From an uncultured Bacteroidaceae bacterium (GTDB taxonomy: Bacteria > Bacteroidota > Bacteroidia > Bacteroidales > Bacteroidaceae), in contig CAJOGQ010000049.1 in assembly GCA_905234125.1 (NCBI GenBank), forward strand, positions 1 through 33,569: a stretch of DNA of 33,569 nt, in the 5' to 3' direction. The notes beneath the pieces are model-generated. The model was not told the DNA's origin. It searched no databases and saw nothing but the letters and a program-made list of their open reading frames with translations. Below are positions 7,210 to 15,477 of this stretch, piece after piece. The position numbers and the translations under genes were made by a program. Position 1 is the first letter of the stretch, and each line of letters begins with the position of its first letter.

Positions 7210-8451
7210 ATGAGAGTACTTATCATCAATACATCGGAACGAATCGGGGGGGCTGCCATTGCGGCGAACCGACTGATGGAGGCCTTGAAAAAGAATGGTG
7301 TCAAGGCTAAGATGCTGGTGCGTGACAAGCAGACTGACCGCCTCACCGTGCTGTCGGTGGGGATGAACTGGACACAGCCTTTCAAGTTCCTGTGGGAACG
7401 GTTGTGCATCTTCATTGCCAATGGGTTCAGCCGAAAGAACCTCTTTCAGGTGGATATTGCCAATGCGGGTACTGATGTGACGCATCATCCCGAATTTCAG
7501 CGTGCTGACGTGATTCATCTGCACTGGGTGAATCAAGGCTATCTATCCTTGGCAAACCTCAATAAAATCATGCATTCTGGAAAGCGGGTGGTCATCACAA
7601 TGCACGACCAGTGGTACTTCACAGGCATCTGCCATTATTCGGCTTCCTGCGAGAAGTACAGCACCTTATGTGAGAAATGCGAACTGATGCGTGGGAGCTT
7701 GTTGGGTGACCTTGCCAAGCAGGTGTTCCACAAGAAGGAGAAGATATACAATCAGGCTAAATTGACTTTTGTGGGATGCAGTCAATGGATGGCAGACTTG
7801 GCTAAGAAATCGAAACTGACCCAAGGGCACAGGGTGGTCAGCATACCCAATGCCATCGACACCCATGTGTTCCGCCCGATGGACAGACAGGAGGCACGAG
7901 AGACATTCCATCTGCCCCAAGACAAACAGCTGTTGCTTTTTGGATGCCAACGCATCACCGACGAACGCAAGGGATTCCACTTATTGGTGGAGGCATTGCA
8001 ATATATCAAAGAACAGCATGCCGACCAGGCTTCCAACATCGAGTTGGTGGTGGTAGGCGGCGAGGTTGAGAGTGTACAAAACCAGGTGCCTTTCAACACG
8101 ATTCCCGTCAGGTATGTGAGTGACCCGCAGAAGATGGTGCAACTGTACAATGCTGTCGATATCTATGTGACGCCATCCCTGCAAGACAATCTGCCCAACA
8201 CCATCATGGAGGCATTGGCATGTGGCATCCCCTGTGTGGGCTTCAGGGTGGGAGGTATTCCGGAGATGATAGACCATCAAGAGAATGGCTATGTGGCACA
8301 ATACAAGGATGCGGAAGACTTTGCCAACGGCATCCTATGGACGCTCTCTGCCGACCATGAAACCCTGAGTCGCCAGGCTCGCAACAAGGTGATGGTCACT
8401 TATAGTGAGAATGCTGTGGCACGTAAATATATGGATGTGTATGAAGATTAG
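7210..8451 (+). CDS. Glycosyltransferase, GT4 family (GT-B fold)
   Basis: The protein has 413 residues. The start MRVLIINTSERIGGAAIA at 7210 is chosen over an in-frame upstream ATG because the promoter box at 7185 lies between them. The N-terminal half has the GT-B pattern, with VIHLHWVNQGYLS and VITMHDQWYFTGICHY, then a Cys-rich stretch (Cys at CHY, SCEKY, LCEKC) that may bind metal. The C-terminal nucleotide-sugar domain shows LLLFGCQRITDERKGFHLL and PSLQDNLPNTIMEALACG, the usual GT4 donor site. It probably adds a sugar from a nucleotide donor to a surface polysaccharide or LPS; acceptor and linkage are unknown. The next glycosyltransferase overlaps its end by 11 bases. Confidence 0.9.
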   Translation: MRVLIINTSERIGGAAIAANRLMEALKKNGVKAKMLVRDKQTDRLTVLSVGMNWTQPFKFLWERLCIFIANGFSRKNLFQVDIANAGTDVTHHPEFQRADVIHLHWVNQGYLSLANLNKIMHSGKRVVITMHDQWYFTGICHYSASCEKYSTLCEKCELMRGSLLGDLAKQVFHKKEKIYNQAKLTFVGCSQWMADLAKKSKLTQGHRVVSIPNAIDTHVFRPMDRQEARETFHLPQDKQLLLFGCQRITDERKGFHLLVEALQYIKEQHADQASNIELVVVGGEVESVQNQVPFNTIPVRYVSDPQKMVQLYNAVDIYVTPSLQDNLPNTIMEALACGIPCVGFRVGGIPEMIDHQENGYVAQYKDAEDFANGILWTLSADHETLSRQARNKVMVTYSENAVARKYMDVYED

Positions 8452-9175
8452 CATCATCACTGTCACCTACAACGCAGAGGCCACGATAGAGCGCACCTTA
8501 GAGAGTGTCGCCATGCAGACCTATCCAGACATCGAGCACCTTGTCATCGATGGGGCATCGAAAGATAGGACGGTGGAGATAGCCCGCCGATACCCTCATG
8601 CCATCGTGGTAAGTGAGCCCGACAAGGGGCTTTATGATGCCATGAACAAAGGCCTGAAACGGGCCACAGGAGACTATCTTTGTTTCCTCAATGCAGGGGA
8701 CAAGTTACACAGCAAAGACACCCTTGCCCATTTGATAGAGTTAGTGTCCAACGGTTCCCCCGTCGGAGTCCTCTACGGCGACACCCATATTGTTGATGCA
8801 CAAGGTAACTTCCTTCGGAGCCGTCGCCTCACGCCTCCAGAACACCTCACATGGCGTTCCTTCAAGGCAGGCATGCTGGTGTGCCATCAAGCCTTCTACA
8901 TCAATAGGCAAATCGCCCAGCCCTACGACTTGACCTATCGCTTCTCTGCCGATTTCGACTGGTGCATCCGTTGCATGAAGGAAGGGGAGAAGCGAGGCAT
9001 GAAGAACCTCTATCTGAGAGAACCTCTTGCCGACTACCTGTCAGAAGGCATGACGACAGCCAACCAGAAAGCTTCTCTCAAGGAACGCTTCAGGATTATG
9101 GCCAAGCATTATGGGCTTTGTACAACGATTATACAACATATTTGGTTTATATTCAGAGCCATCATTAAGAATTGA
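8441..9175 (+). CDS. Glycosyltransferase, GT2 family (GT-A fold)
   Basis: The protein has 244 residues from the start MKISIITVTYNAEATIERTL at 8441. This start overlaps the preceding gene by 11 bases and leaves out 12 unlikely N-terminal residues. GT2 hallmarks are visible: the TVTYNAE nucleotide-binding start, HLVIDGASKDRT, GLYDAMNKGLKRATGDYLCFLNAGD (the DXD-like position reads NAGD) and FSADFDWCIRC. It resembles colanic-acid type WcaE enzymes in outline, but the sugar is not known. No membrane span is seen except a weakly hydrophobic C-terminus (IIQHIWFIFRAIIKN) that may touch the membrane. It is coupled with the upstream GT4 gene, so both probably work on one glycan. Confidence 0.9.
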   Translation: MKISIITVTYNAEATIERTLESVAMQTYPDIEHLVIDGASKDRTVEIARRYPHAIVVSEPDKGLYDAMNKGLKRATGDYLCFLNAGDKLHSKDTLAHLIELVSNGSPVGVLYGDTHIVDAQGNFLRSRRLTPPEHLTWRSFKAGMLVCHQAFYINRQIAQPYDLTYRFSADFDWCIRCMKEGEKRGMKNLYLREPLADYLSEGMTTANQKASLKERFRIMAKHYGLCTTIIQHIWFIFRAIIKN

Positions 9176-9198
9176 AAAATTGAAGTTTAAGCAGTAAG

Positions 9199-9212
9199 GT
9201 AAAAAGTAAAAG
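9199..9212. repeat. Two GTAAAAR heptamers ahead of the SulP start
   Basis: GTAAAAA (9199-9205) and GTAAAAG (9206-9212) lie directly before the ATG at 9214. AAATTGAA-type repeats precede them at 9171-9184. Confidence 0.45.
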
Positions 9213-9213
9213 T

Positions 9214-10905
9214 ATGAAAGAAAGCATGAAGAGATTTCGTCCTTCCAGACCCGAGTTGTTTTACACACTCAAGAACTACAACAAACAGAAATTCACAGCC
9301 GACCTCATGGCGGGTATCATCGTGGGTATTGTTGCCCTGCCACTTGCCATCGCCTTCGGTATTGCCTCTGGTGTGTCGCCAGAAAAAGGTATTCTGACCG
9401 CCATCATCGCAGGTTTTGCCATCAGTGCTTTTGGTGGAAGCCGTGTACAGATTGGTGGTCCTACAGGTGCCTTCATCATCATCATCTATGGCATCATCCA
9501 GCAATACGGACTCACAGGACTTGCCATTGCCACCGTGATGGCAGGACTCTTTCTCATCCTCCTGGGTGTGCTGCGACTTGGCACCATCATCCGCTATATT
9601 CCCTACCCCATCATCGTAGGTTTCACCAGCGGTATTGCCCTGACTATCTTCTCCACCCAGGTGAAAGACCTGTTGGGACTCCACATCGAGGGTGCTGTGC
9701 CAGCCGACTTCATCGAGAAGTGGATTTGTTACATCCAAAACTTCTCCACCGTCGATTTGGCCACTGCCATTGTGGGCATCCTCTCTGTGGTGATCATTGC
9801 CTGCACACCCTTCATCAGCAAGAAGATTCCAGGTTCTCTGGTTGCCCTCATCGTGATGACCATTGCAGGCATCATCATGACAAATTACTTCGGCATCCAC
9901 GTCGATACAATCGGAGACCGCTTCGACATCAACCCCTCTGTGCCAGATGCTGATATCCCTGCTTTGGATTGGGAAAACATCAAGGGGCTCATCTCTCCTG
10001 CCATCACTATTGCCGTGTTGGGAGCTATTGAGAGTCTGCTTTCAGCTACTGTTGCAGATGGTATCATAGGCCACAAGCACGATTCCAACCAGGAACTGAT
10101 AGGTCAGGGAGTTGCCAATGTGATCAGCCCCATCTTCGGAGGTATTCCTGCCACAGGAGCCATCGCACGTACCATGACGAATATCAACAATGGAGGTCGC
10201 ACCCCTATTGCCGGCATCATCCACGCTGTGGTGCTCCTGCTGATTTACTTCTTCCTCATGCCCTACGCCAAGTACATCCCTATGGCTTGCCTGGCAGGTG
10301 TGCTGGTGGTGGTGAGTTACAATATGAGTGGCTGGCGCACCATCCGTGAGATGATGCACAATCCCAAGAGCGACATCTTTGTGCTGTGGCTCACCTTTGG
10401 GCTTACAGTCATCTTCGACCTGACCATTGCTATCGAGGTTGGCCTGATGCTGGCTTGCCTGCTCTGCATGCGCCGTATGGCAGAAACCACCCAAGTCAGC
10501 GTGCTTACTGACGACGATGAGATTGACCCGACAGCAGAGACCGATCTGGCAGAGAACCCCAACATCGAGCATCTCACCATTCCAGAGCATGTGGAGGTGT
10601 ACGAAATCAATGGCCCTTATTTCTTCGGCATTGCCAATAAGTTTGAGGAGGTGATGGTACGCATGAAGGAGCGTCCACAAGTACGTATCATCCGTATGCG
10701 TAAGGTGCCATTCATCGACTCCACCGGCATGCACAACCTCACCAACCTCATCGAGATGTCAAGAAAGGAGGGTATCAAGATTATCCTCTCAGGCGTGAAC
10801 GACTATGTGCGAGGTGTACTGGCGAAGAACGGCTTCTACGAACTGATTGGCGAAGAAAACATCTGCCCCAACATCAATGTCGCACTCGAACGAGCACAAC
10901 AATAA
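9214..10905 (+). CDS. SulP/SLC26-type anion transporter with STAS domain
   Basis: The protein has 563 residues, usual for the family. About the first 430 residues are hydrophobic and form the inner-membrane transport core. The conserved start region FTADLMAGIIVGIVALPLAIAFGIASGV and the VQIGGPTGAF segment are visible. From about 455 the cytoplasmic STAS domain follows, with VPFIDSTGMHNL carrying the conserved Ser-Thr loop. Members exchange sulfate, bicarbonate or dicarboxylates; the substrate here cannot be decided. An alternative start is the next Met, at 9229 (MKRFRPSRP). Its 3' end overlaps the flavoprotein gene, so the two are likely co-translated. Confidence 0.93.
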   Translation: MKESMKRFRPSRPELFYTLKNYNKQKFTADLMAGIIVGIVALPLAIAFGIASGVSPEKGILTAIIAGFAISAFGGSRVQIGGPTGAFIIIIYGIIQQYGLTGLAIATVMAGLFLILLGVLRLGTIIRYIPYPIIVGFTSGIALTIFSTQVKDLLGLHIEGAVPADFIEKWICYIQNFSTVDLATAIVGILSVVIIACTPFISKKIPGSLVALIVMTIAGIIMTNYFGIHVDTIGDRFDINPSVPDADIPALDWENIKGLISPAITIAVLGAIESLLSATVADGIIGHKHDSNQELIGQGVANVISPIFGGIPATGAIARTMTNINNGGRTPIAGIIHAVVLLLIYFFLMPYAKYIPMACLAGVLVVVSYNMSGWRTIREMMHNPKSDIFVLWLTFGLTVIFDLTIAIEVGLMLACLLCMRRMAETTQVSVLTDDDEIDPTAETDLAENPNIEHLTIPEHVEVYEINGPYFFGIANKFEEVMVRMKERPQVRIIRMRKVPFIDSTGMHNLTNLIEMSRKEGIKIILSGVNDYVRGVLAKNGFYELIGEENICPNINVALERAQQ

Positions 10906-12043
10906 GACCCTTGCCATCATTGGTGGTGGTGCGGCAGGCTTCTTCTTGGCTATCAACGCCAAGGAGATGATGCCAGAACTCGATGTCACCATCTTCGAAC
11001 AGCAGAAGAAGGTGCTGGCCAAGGTGGAGATTTCGGGCGGAGGGCGTTGCAACTGCACCAACACCTTTGCCGAGGTGACAGACCTGAAGCAGGTCTATCC
11101 ACGTGGTGCCCAACTGCTCAAGCGGCTTTTCAAGCAATTCAGCCCTGCTGATGCCTACCGATGGTTCGAAACGCATGGTGTTCCCCTCACGGTGCAGGAA
11201 GACCAGTGTGTCTTTCCAGAGGCACAAGACAGCCATGCCATCATCGACTGCTTTCTGCATGAAGCCAAGAAGCACAACGTACACCTCTGCTTAGGCACCA
11301 AAATAGAAGACCCAGAAGCACTCCTTCAGGAGTTCGACTATGTGGCTGTCACGATAGGAGGAACGCCACACAAGGCAGGATGTGTGCCCAGCCTCTTCAC
11401 CTTCACCATTCCCGACAAGGGTTTGACAGCATTGCAAGGACTTGTTGTGCCGCATACCCTTGTTGGCATCCCCTCCACTTCGTTTCGGAGTCAAGGCGCC
11501 CTGCTCATCACCCATTGGGGCATGAGTGGTCCTGCCATTCTGAGGCTTTCCAGCTATGGGGCACGTCATTTGGCAGAACAAGGCTATGCGTCCCCTCTCC
11601 GCATTAACTGGACAGGCGAAACCGATGCTGAAGCTGTGCGCTTACACATTATTTATTTAATCAATCAGAACGCCCAACGGCTCATCGACAACCTCCATCC
11701 CTACGACTTGCAAACCCGTCTTTGGACGTATCTGCTCAGTAAAGTGGAATTGCAAGGCAAGCGATGCAATGAATTGGGCAAGAAAGGCATCAACCGACTC
11801 GTTGAACTGCTCACCAACGACACCTACACCATCAGCGGACGGAGTCCCTACAAGGATGAGTTTGTCACCTGCGGTGGCATTCCGTTGGATGAGGTGAACA
11901 AGCAGACCCTCGAATCGAAGCAGACACCCAACCTGTTCTATGCCGGCGAGGTGCTCGACATCGACGGTGTGACAGGAGGATTCAACTTCCAAGCCGCATG
12001 GACAACGGCCTATGCGGTGGCCAAGGGAATAACAAAAAAGTAG
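10877..12043 (+). CDS. HI0933-family FAD-dependent oxidoreductase (BaiN/YhiN-like)
   Basis: The start MSHSNEHNNKTLAIIGGGAAG at 10877 gives 388 residues and a 29-base overlap with the SulP gene. An in-frame ATG at 10847 would add ten unlikely residues. The dinucleotide-binding fold is at the N-terminus (IIGGGAAGFFLAI), followed by the family signature KVEISGGGRCNCTN. A central HWGMSGPAILRLS is present, and the C-terminal FAD motif is FYAGEVLDIDGVTGGFNFQAAW. The length matches the roughly 400-residue family. The physiological substrate is generally unknown; a flavin oxidoreductase acting in the cytoplasm is the safe call. Its stop codon lies inside the terminator stem. Confidence 0.92.
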   Translation: MSHSNEHNNKTLAIIGGGAAGFFLAINAKEMMPELDVTIFEQQKKVLAKVEISGGGRCNCTNTFAEVTDLKQVYPRGAQLLKRLFKQFSPADAYRWFETHGVPLTVQEDQCVFPEAQDSHAIIDCFLHEAKKHNVHLCLGTKIEDPEALLQEFDYVAVTIGGTPHKAGCVPSLFTFTIPDKGLTALQGLVVPHTLVGIPSTSFRSQGALLITHWGMSGPAILRLSSYGARHLAEQGYASPLRINWTGETDAEAVRLHIIYLINQNAQRLIDNLHPYDLQTRLWTYLLSKVELQGKRCNELGKKGINRLVELLTNDTYTISGRSPYKDEFVTCGGIPLDEVNKQTLESKQTPNLFYAGEVLDIDGVTGGFNFQAAWTTAYAVAKGITKK

Positions 12044-12068
12044 CGAACGAATTGTCCGCTACTTTTTT
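12034..12068. terminator. Bidirectional terminator between convergent genes
   Basis: A perfect 12-bp stem, AAAAAAGTAGCG (12034-12045) with CGCTACTTTTTT (12057-12068), has an 11-base loop. It ends in T-runs on both strands, so it can serve the flavoprotein gene (+) and the large secreted-protein gene (-). The flavoprotein stop codon TAG (12041-12043) is part of the stem. Confidence 0.93.
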
Positions 12069-12077
12069 GTATGGATG

Positions 12078-15000
12078 TTACTTCATTTTCTGTCCAGCCA
12101 CGTTGTACTTCACGCCATTCTTCATGATGAAGACTTGGCCATTCTTGAAGAACTTGCCGTTAGCCTTGCGAGTAGCAGCAGGAGCGTCGATGTTCTCGAT
12201 AGCTGTCAGTTCCTTCGCACTTGCTGTACCATAGTAAGTAAGTCTGAAGTCATCCACCTTGAACCAGTTGGTTGCGAGCGCCTTGATTTCCAATGCATCC
12301 TCCTCTGCCAACTTGAAGGTGATACTTTCGAGCTGACCTATTTCCTTTGCGTTAATCATGACGAACTCCACAGCACCTCCATTGGCAGCAAGTGAAACCT
12401 TATTGCCTGCATCGGAAGCCAATACTGCAGAGAGTTCATAGACACCAGCAGGAAGTGACTCGATGGTCTGCTTTACATCATAGTCGAACGTTGCAGCGTT
12501 CTTCCAAGTGTTGAACAGATAAGCGCCATCCACAGCATCAATCGTGTAAGTAGAATTAGAATTATCCTTCACACCTGTGTCATCGCCCTTCGCAGCCGTC
12601 CAACCAGTCATGTCGCCAGTTTCAAAGCTTGGGTTTACAATCACCTGCGTGAAATCAATAGGATTGTCATCAGATGCTCCATCGTAGGAAGGCATACGCA
12701 GTTTAGCACACAAAGCCTCGATTTCAACCACCTTCGCTTTGGCTTCCTCATCTGTATAACCACCATTGCCATAAACATTTGAGATTTCCTTGAACTTGTC
12801 AGCAGCCTCGCCATAAGCAGCGGAAGCCTCGTAATCCTCCAGACACTGAGAGAGGGTCTCAAGGGCTGTGTTCAATGCCTGATAAGCAGCAACACTCTCC
12901 TTGGCTGATGCCATTGCATCAATCAGGCCTGTGAGTGCGGCAAAAGCATCCTCACCAGTCTCTGCCTTCGATGCAGCAGCGATAGCACCACCCAATGCCT
13001 TCTGGGCAGCCTCGCTCATAGGCTCATCCAACAACGCCTCAGTATCAGCGATATAGTCGGGCATCACTTCATCGATAGCATCTTTATCCATGCCCACATA
13101 AGTCAAGCGGAAGTTATCCCAAAGTGACCATCGACCCTCGATTGTGCCAGTAGTGGACTTAATGCCAAGTCTCAGCGTACCATCAGTCACCACACCGCGC
13201 ACCACATTGTCGTAGTCACCACGCGAGAACACATTGGAAGCAGCCTTCATACCGTTAGGCAGATAAGCACCCTCACCCACCGTAGTGTAGTTGTCCTCCA
13301 GAGGCTCACTATAAGGTTTCTGCGAACCAATATTCTTCACCTTGGCCTCGCTGCTGTTGATATAGATGAAAGCAAGAATCTCGTCCATCTCAGGGTCTTC
13401 AAGATAGTTGTCGTAACATTGTTTCGTGTCGCTCAATGGACGATAAAATGCCTGCACTTTCAATTCATAAACACCCTTAGGCATGCCAGTCAGCGTCTGA
13501 TAGAAATCGAAATTGTCGTTCCAACGCTCCACACATGGGTTGCTGTCAGTCAAACCACCCCATACACCATCAGCATATTGCTCATCATGGCTCCAACCCG
13601 TCAAGCGGTTGTCGAAATTAGGATTAACAATGCTGCTCGTGCAATCCATGCCAGGACCCAGACAGTTCTTTTTCACGTCATCAATCATTCCCTCCAACTT
13701 CTCACACTCAGCCAGAATTTCTTCGGTGGACATGGTGCCCCCCCTCAAGATTTCCTGTGCTTCGTAATCCTTATAATCATACAATTCGTCAGCCTCATCG
13801 CCTGCATAGCCAATTTCCTGCAGCTCTTCAGCTTCAGCCACCTTCGCTGCATACAGGGCATAAGCATCTGCATTTGCCTTCATGACATCAATGGCTTCAA
13901 TGAGTTTGTCTTTGAAAGACAGCACATCATCCTTTGTATTCATGGCAGTCAGGTCGGATGCCAGCATCTTGTTATATTCCTCTAGGAGCGACTTCTGCAC
14001 ATAAGCATCGTCATATCGAGGCGCTGCCTCCACGTTAAAGTTCACCCAGAAAGCGTAAGATGCCACAGAGTTGCCGAGATAGAGCAACTTCGCGTCGTCG
14101 ATTCCAATCCAGTTCTGAATGGCCTTAGGACACTTGAAGCCTACTTCCAGATGTCCGTCCTCCACACTCGTAAACACTGTGAAAGGAGTCATATTCGTGG
14201 TGGCCACCTCAACTGAATCATTGCCTGCATAAACATAAGAACCCTCGCCAGCTGTGGTGTAAGCTGAGAGCGTGAATTCATATACGCCATTGGGCAGACC
14301 TGTGATAGGCACATACATCTTACCGCTGAAATTGCTGCCATTCCATGCCTCCAGGAAGTAAGTGTCATCACCCTGCTTACCAGGAGTGCCACTCGTCTGG
14401 AAGTTCTGTGCCGTTGGTGATTGCTCACGCTGCCAAACACCTGCGCCTTGATTCTTCTCAAAGTCAGCATCTGGGATGTACACCTCAGTAAGATCCTTAG
14501 GATCCTCTGGCGATGCGCTGTTCTCCTTGTAGTCGTTGATTGAAGCCAAGACTGCTTCCGAAGCCTTTTCGAGTTGGTCGAGTGTGGAAGCCGTGTTATT
14601 GTAAACAGCCTCCGCATCCTTCGTATCCAAGCCAAAGCCAGCAGCCTCATCAATCCTTTCCTTCAACAACTGAGCAGCATCATACACTGCCATCTCTGCG
14701 AAATAAGCCTGATAAGAAGCCAAAGAGACGATAGCCCAATTCACTTGAGCATCGGCAAGATATTCAGGATCAATCAAACAAAGCTCTGTCTTATTGTCCC
14801 TTAACAGATCAACACCCAACGGCAAGTTCTCTAAGCCCACTTGCTGGTTGTAAATGAGGTAGGTGCCATCATTCTGCAGATCAAACTTCCAAAGGTAAGT
14901 GCCCTCATTGTTGTAGTCAATCCAAACAGACGTTTCACTGCCTGCCCACAGTTTCACCAACTGACCAGCCTTGTCGCCCACTTCAACAGAGTCGGTAACA

Positions 15001-15242
15001 ATCACATTGCCTGTTCCCTCATCAATAGAGAGCAGACACTTATAGCCCTTTGACGGACTAACAGAAGCACGTGTGTTCCAAGAGTTCGCACCCAAAAAGA
15101 ATGACTGGGCACCCACATTATAGAGATAAATAGTATCCCCATAGGTGATTGTTGTGTACTGTGGAACCGGCTTCACCCATTGTGCCATAGCTGCCACGCT
15201 GGTCAGCAACGACACCAACAAAAAGAGTAGTTTCTGTTTCAT
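12078..15242 (-). CDS. Large secreted multi-domain protein (paralog of 15478-19101)
   Basis: The protein has 1054 residues. A signal peptide at 1-20 (LLFLLVSLLTSVAAMAQ) is followed by an N-terminal domain to about 175 (GDTIYLYNVGAQSFFLGAN). Three beta-sandwich, carbohydrate-binding-like modules lie at about 250-390, 535-710 and 865-1000. The latter two begin SSIVNPNFDNRLTGW and QVIVNPSFETGDMTGW. Ala/Glu-rich helical spacers resembling FIVAR-type bundles separate them. The protein ends in a short conserved tail (NGKFFKNGQVFIMKNG, then KYNVAGQKMK) common in Prevotella secreted proteins and perhaps a short sorting signal. A glycan-binding or adhesin role is inferred; no catalytic motif was recognised. 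It is divergent from its paralog and has its own promoter. Confidence 0.85.
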   Translation of the reverse strand: MKQKLLFLLVSLLTSVAAMAQWVKPVPQYTTITYGDTIYLYNVGAQSFFLGANSWNTRASVSPSKGYKCLLSIDEGTGNVIVTDSVEVGDKAGQLVKLWAGSETSVWIDYNNEGTYLWKFDLQNDGTYLIYNQQVGLENLPLGVDLLRDNKTELCLIDPEYLADAQVNWAIVSLASYQAYFAEMAVYDAAQLLKERIDEAAGFGLDTKDAEAVYNNTASTLDQLEKASEAVLASINDYKENSASPEDPKDLTEVYIPDADFEKNQGAGVWQREQSPTAQNFQTSGTPGKQGDDTYFLEAWNGSNFSGKMYVPITGLPNGVYEFTLSAYTTAGEGSYVYAGNDSVEVATTNMTPFTVFTSVEDGHLEVGFKCPKAIQNWIGIDDAKLLYLGNSVASYAFWVNFNVEAAPRYDDAYVQKSLLEEYNKMLASDLTAMNTKDDVLSFKDKLIEAIDVMKANADAYALYAAKVAEAEELQEIGYAGDEADELYDYKDYEAQEILRGGTMSTEEILAECEKLEGMIDDVKKNCLGPGMDCTSSIVNPNFDNRLTGWSHDEQYADGVWGGLTDSNPCVERWNDNFDFYQTLTGMPKGVYELKVQAFYRPLSDTKQCYDNYLEDPEMDEILAFIYINSSEAKVKNIGSQKPYSEPLEDNYTTVGEGAYLPNGMKAASNVFSRGDYDNVVRGVVTDGTLRLGIKSTTGTIEGRWSLWDNFRLTYVGMDKDAIDEVMPDYIADTEALLDEPMSEAAQKALGGAIAAASKAETGEDAFAALTGLIDAMASAKESVAAYQALNTALETLSQCLEDYEASAAYGEAADKFKEISNVYGNGGYTDEEAKAKVVEIEALCAKLRMPSYDGASDDNPIDFTQVIVNPSFETGDMTGWTAAKGDDTGVKDNSNSTYTIDAVDGAYLFNTWKNAATFDYDVKQTIESLPAGVYELSAVLASDAGNKVSLAANGGAVEFVMINAKEIGQLESITFKLAEEDALEIKALATNWFKVDDFRLTYYGTASAKELTAIENIDAPAATRKANGKFFKNGQVFIMKNGVKYNVAGQKMK

Positions 15243-15297
15243 AAAGTTAGTGTTTTGTTATAAAAAAAGTAAAGTTAGCCTTTTCCTTAATTCTTTG

Positions 15298-15328
15298 CAA
15301 AGATACGACTCTCTTTTCATTCGTGCAA
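15298..15328 (-). promoter_or_regulatory. Promoter of the 12078-15242 gene
   Basis: The minus-strand -7 box TATCTTTG is at 15298-15305 in the extended form GTCGTATCTTTGCA. A -33 TTG lies at 15326-15328 with a 20-base gap. The leader is about 50 bases and contains GGCTAAC, CTTTTTTTAT and ACTAACT, elements shared with the divergent paralog. Confidence 0.8.
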
Positions 15329-15376
15329 GGGGAAAAGGAGAAAAATTGCGTTTTTTTGAAAAAAAATGTCGTTTTG

Positions 15377-15408
15377 TTTGTTCATTACATATATATTCCC
15401 TACCTTTG
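15377..15408 (+). promoter_or_regulatory. Promoter of the 15478-19101 gene
   Basis: A -33 TTTG (15377-15380) and a -7 TACCTTTG (15401-15408) are separated by 20 bases. The A/T-rich leader of about 65 bases contains the palindrome AACAAATTTGTT. It also holds GGCTAAC, CTTTTTTAT and ACTAACT in the same order as the leader of the divergent paralog. Confidence 0.88.
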
Positions 15409-15477
15409 CCGAGAAATTGGCTAACAAATTTGTTTAACAAATCTTTTTTATTACTAATTTTTTAATTACTAACTCTT

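Noticed and set aside
9187..9900. 237-residue minus-strand gene rich in Asp, His and Gly
   Set aside because: It is antisense to the SulP transporter; its odd composition is the complement of a membrane-protein sequence.
15243..15477. Riboswitch or small RNA gene between the giant paralogs
   Set aside because: The region is A/T-rich and fully used by two divergent promoters and their leaders; no conserved riboswitch core was recognised.
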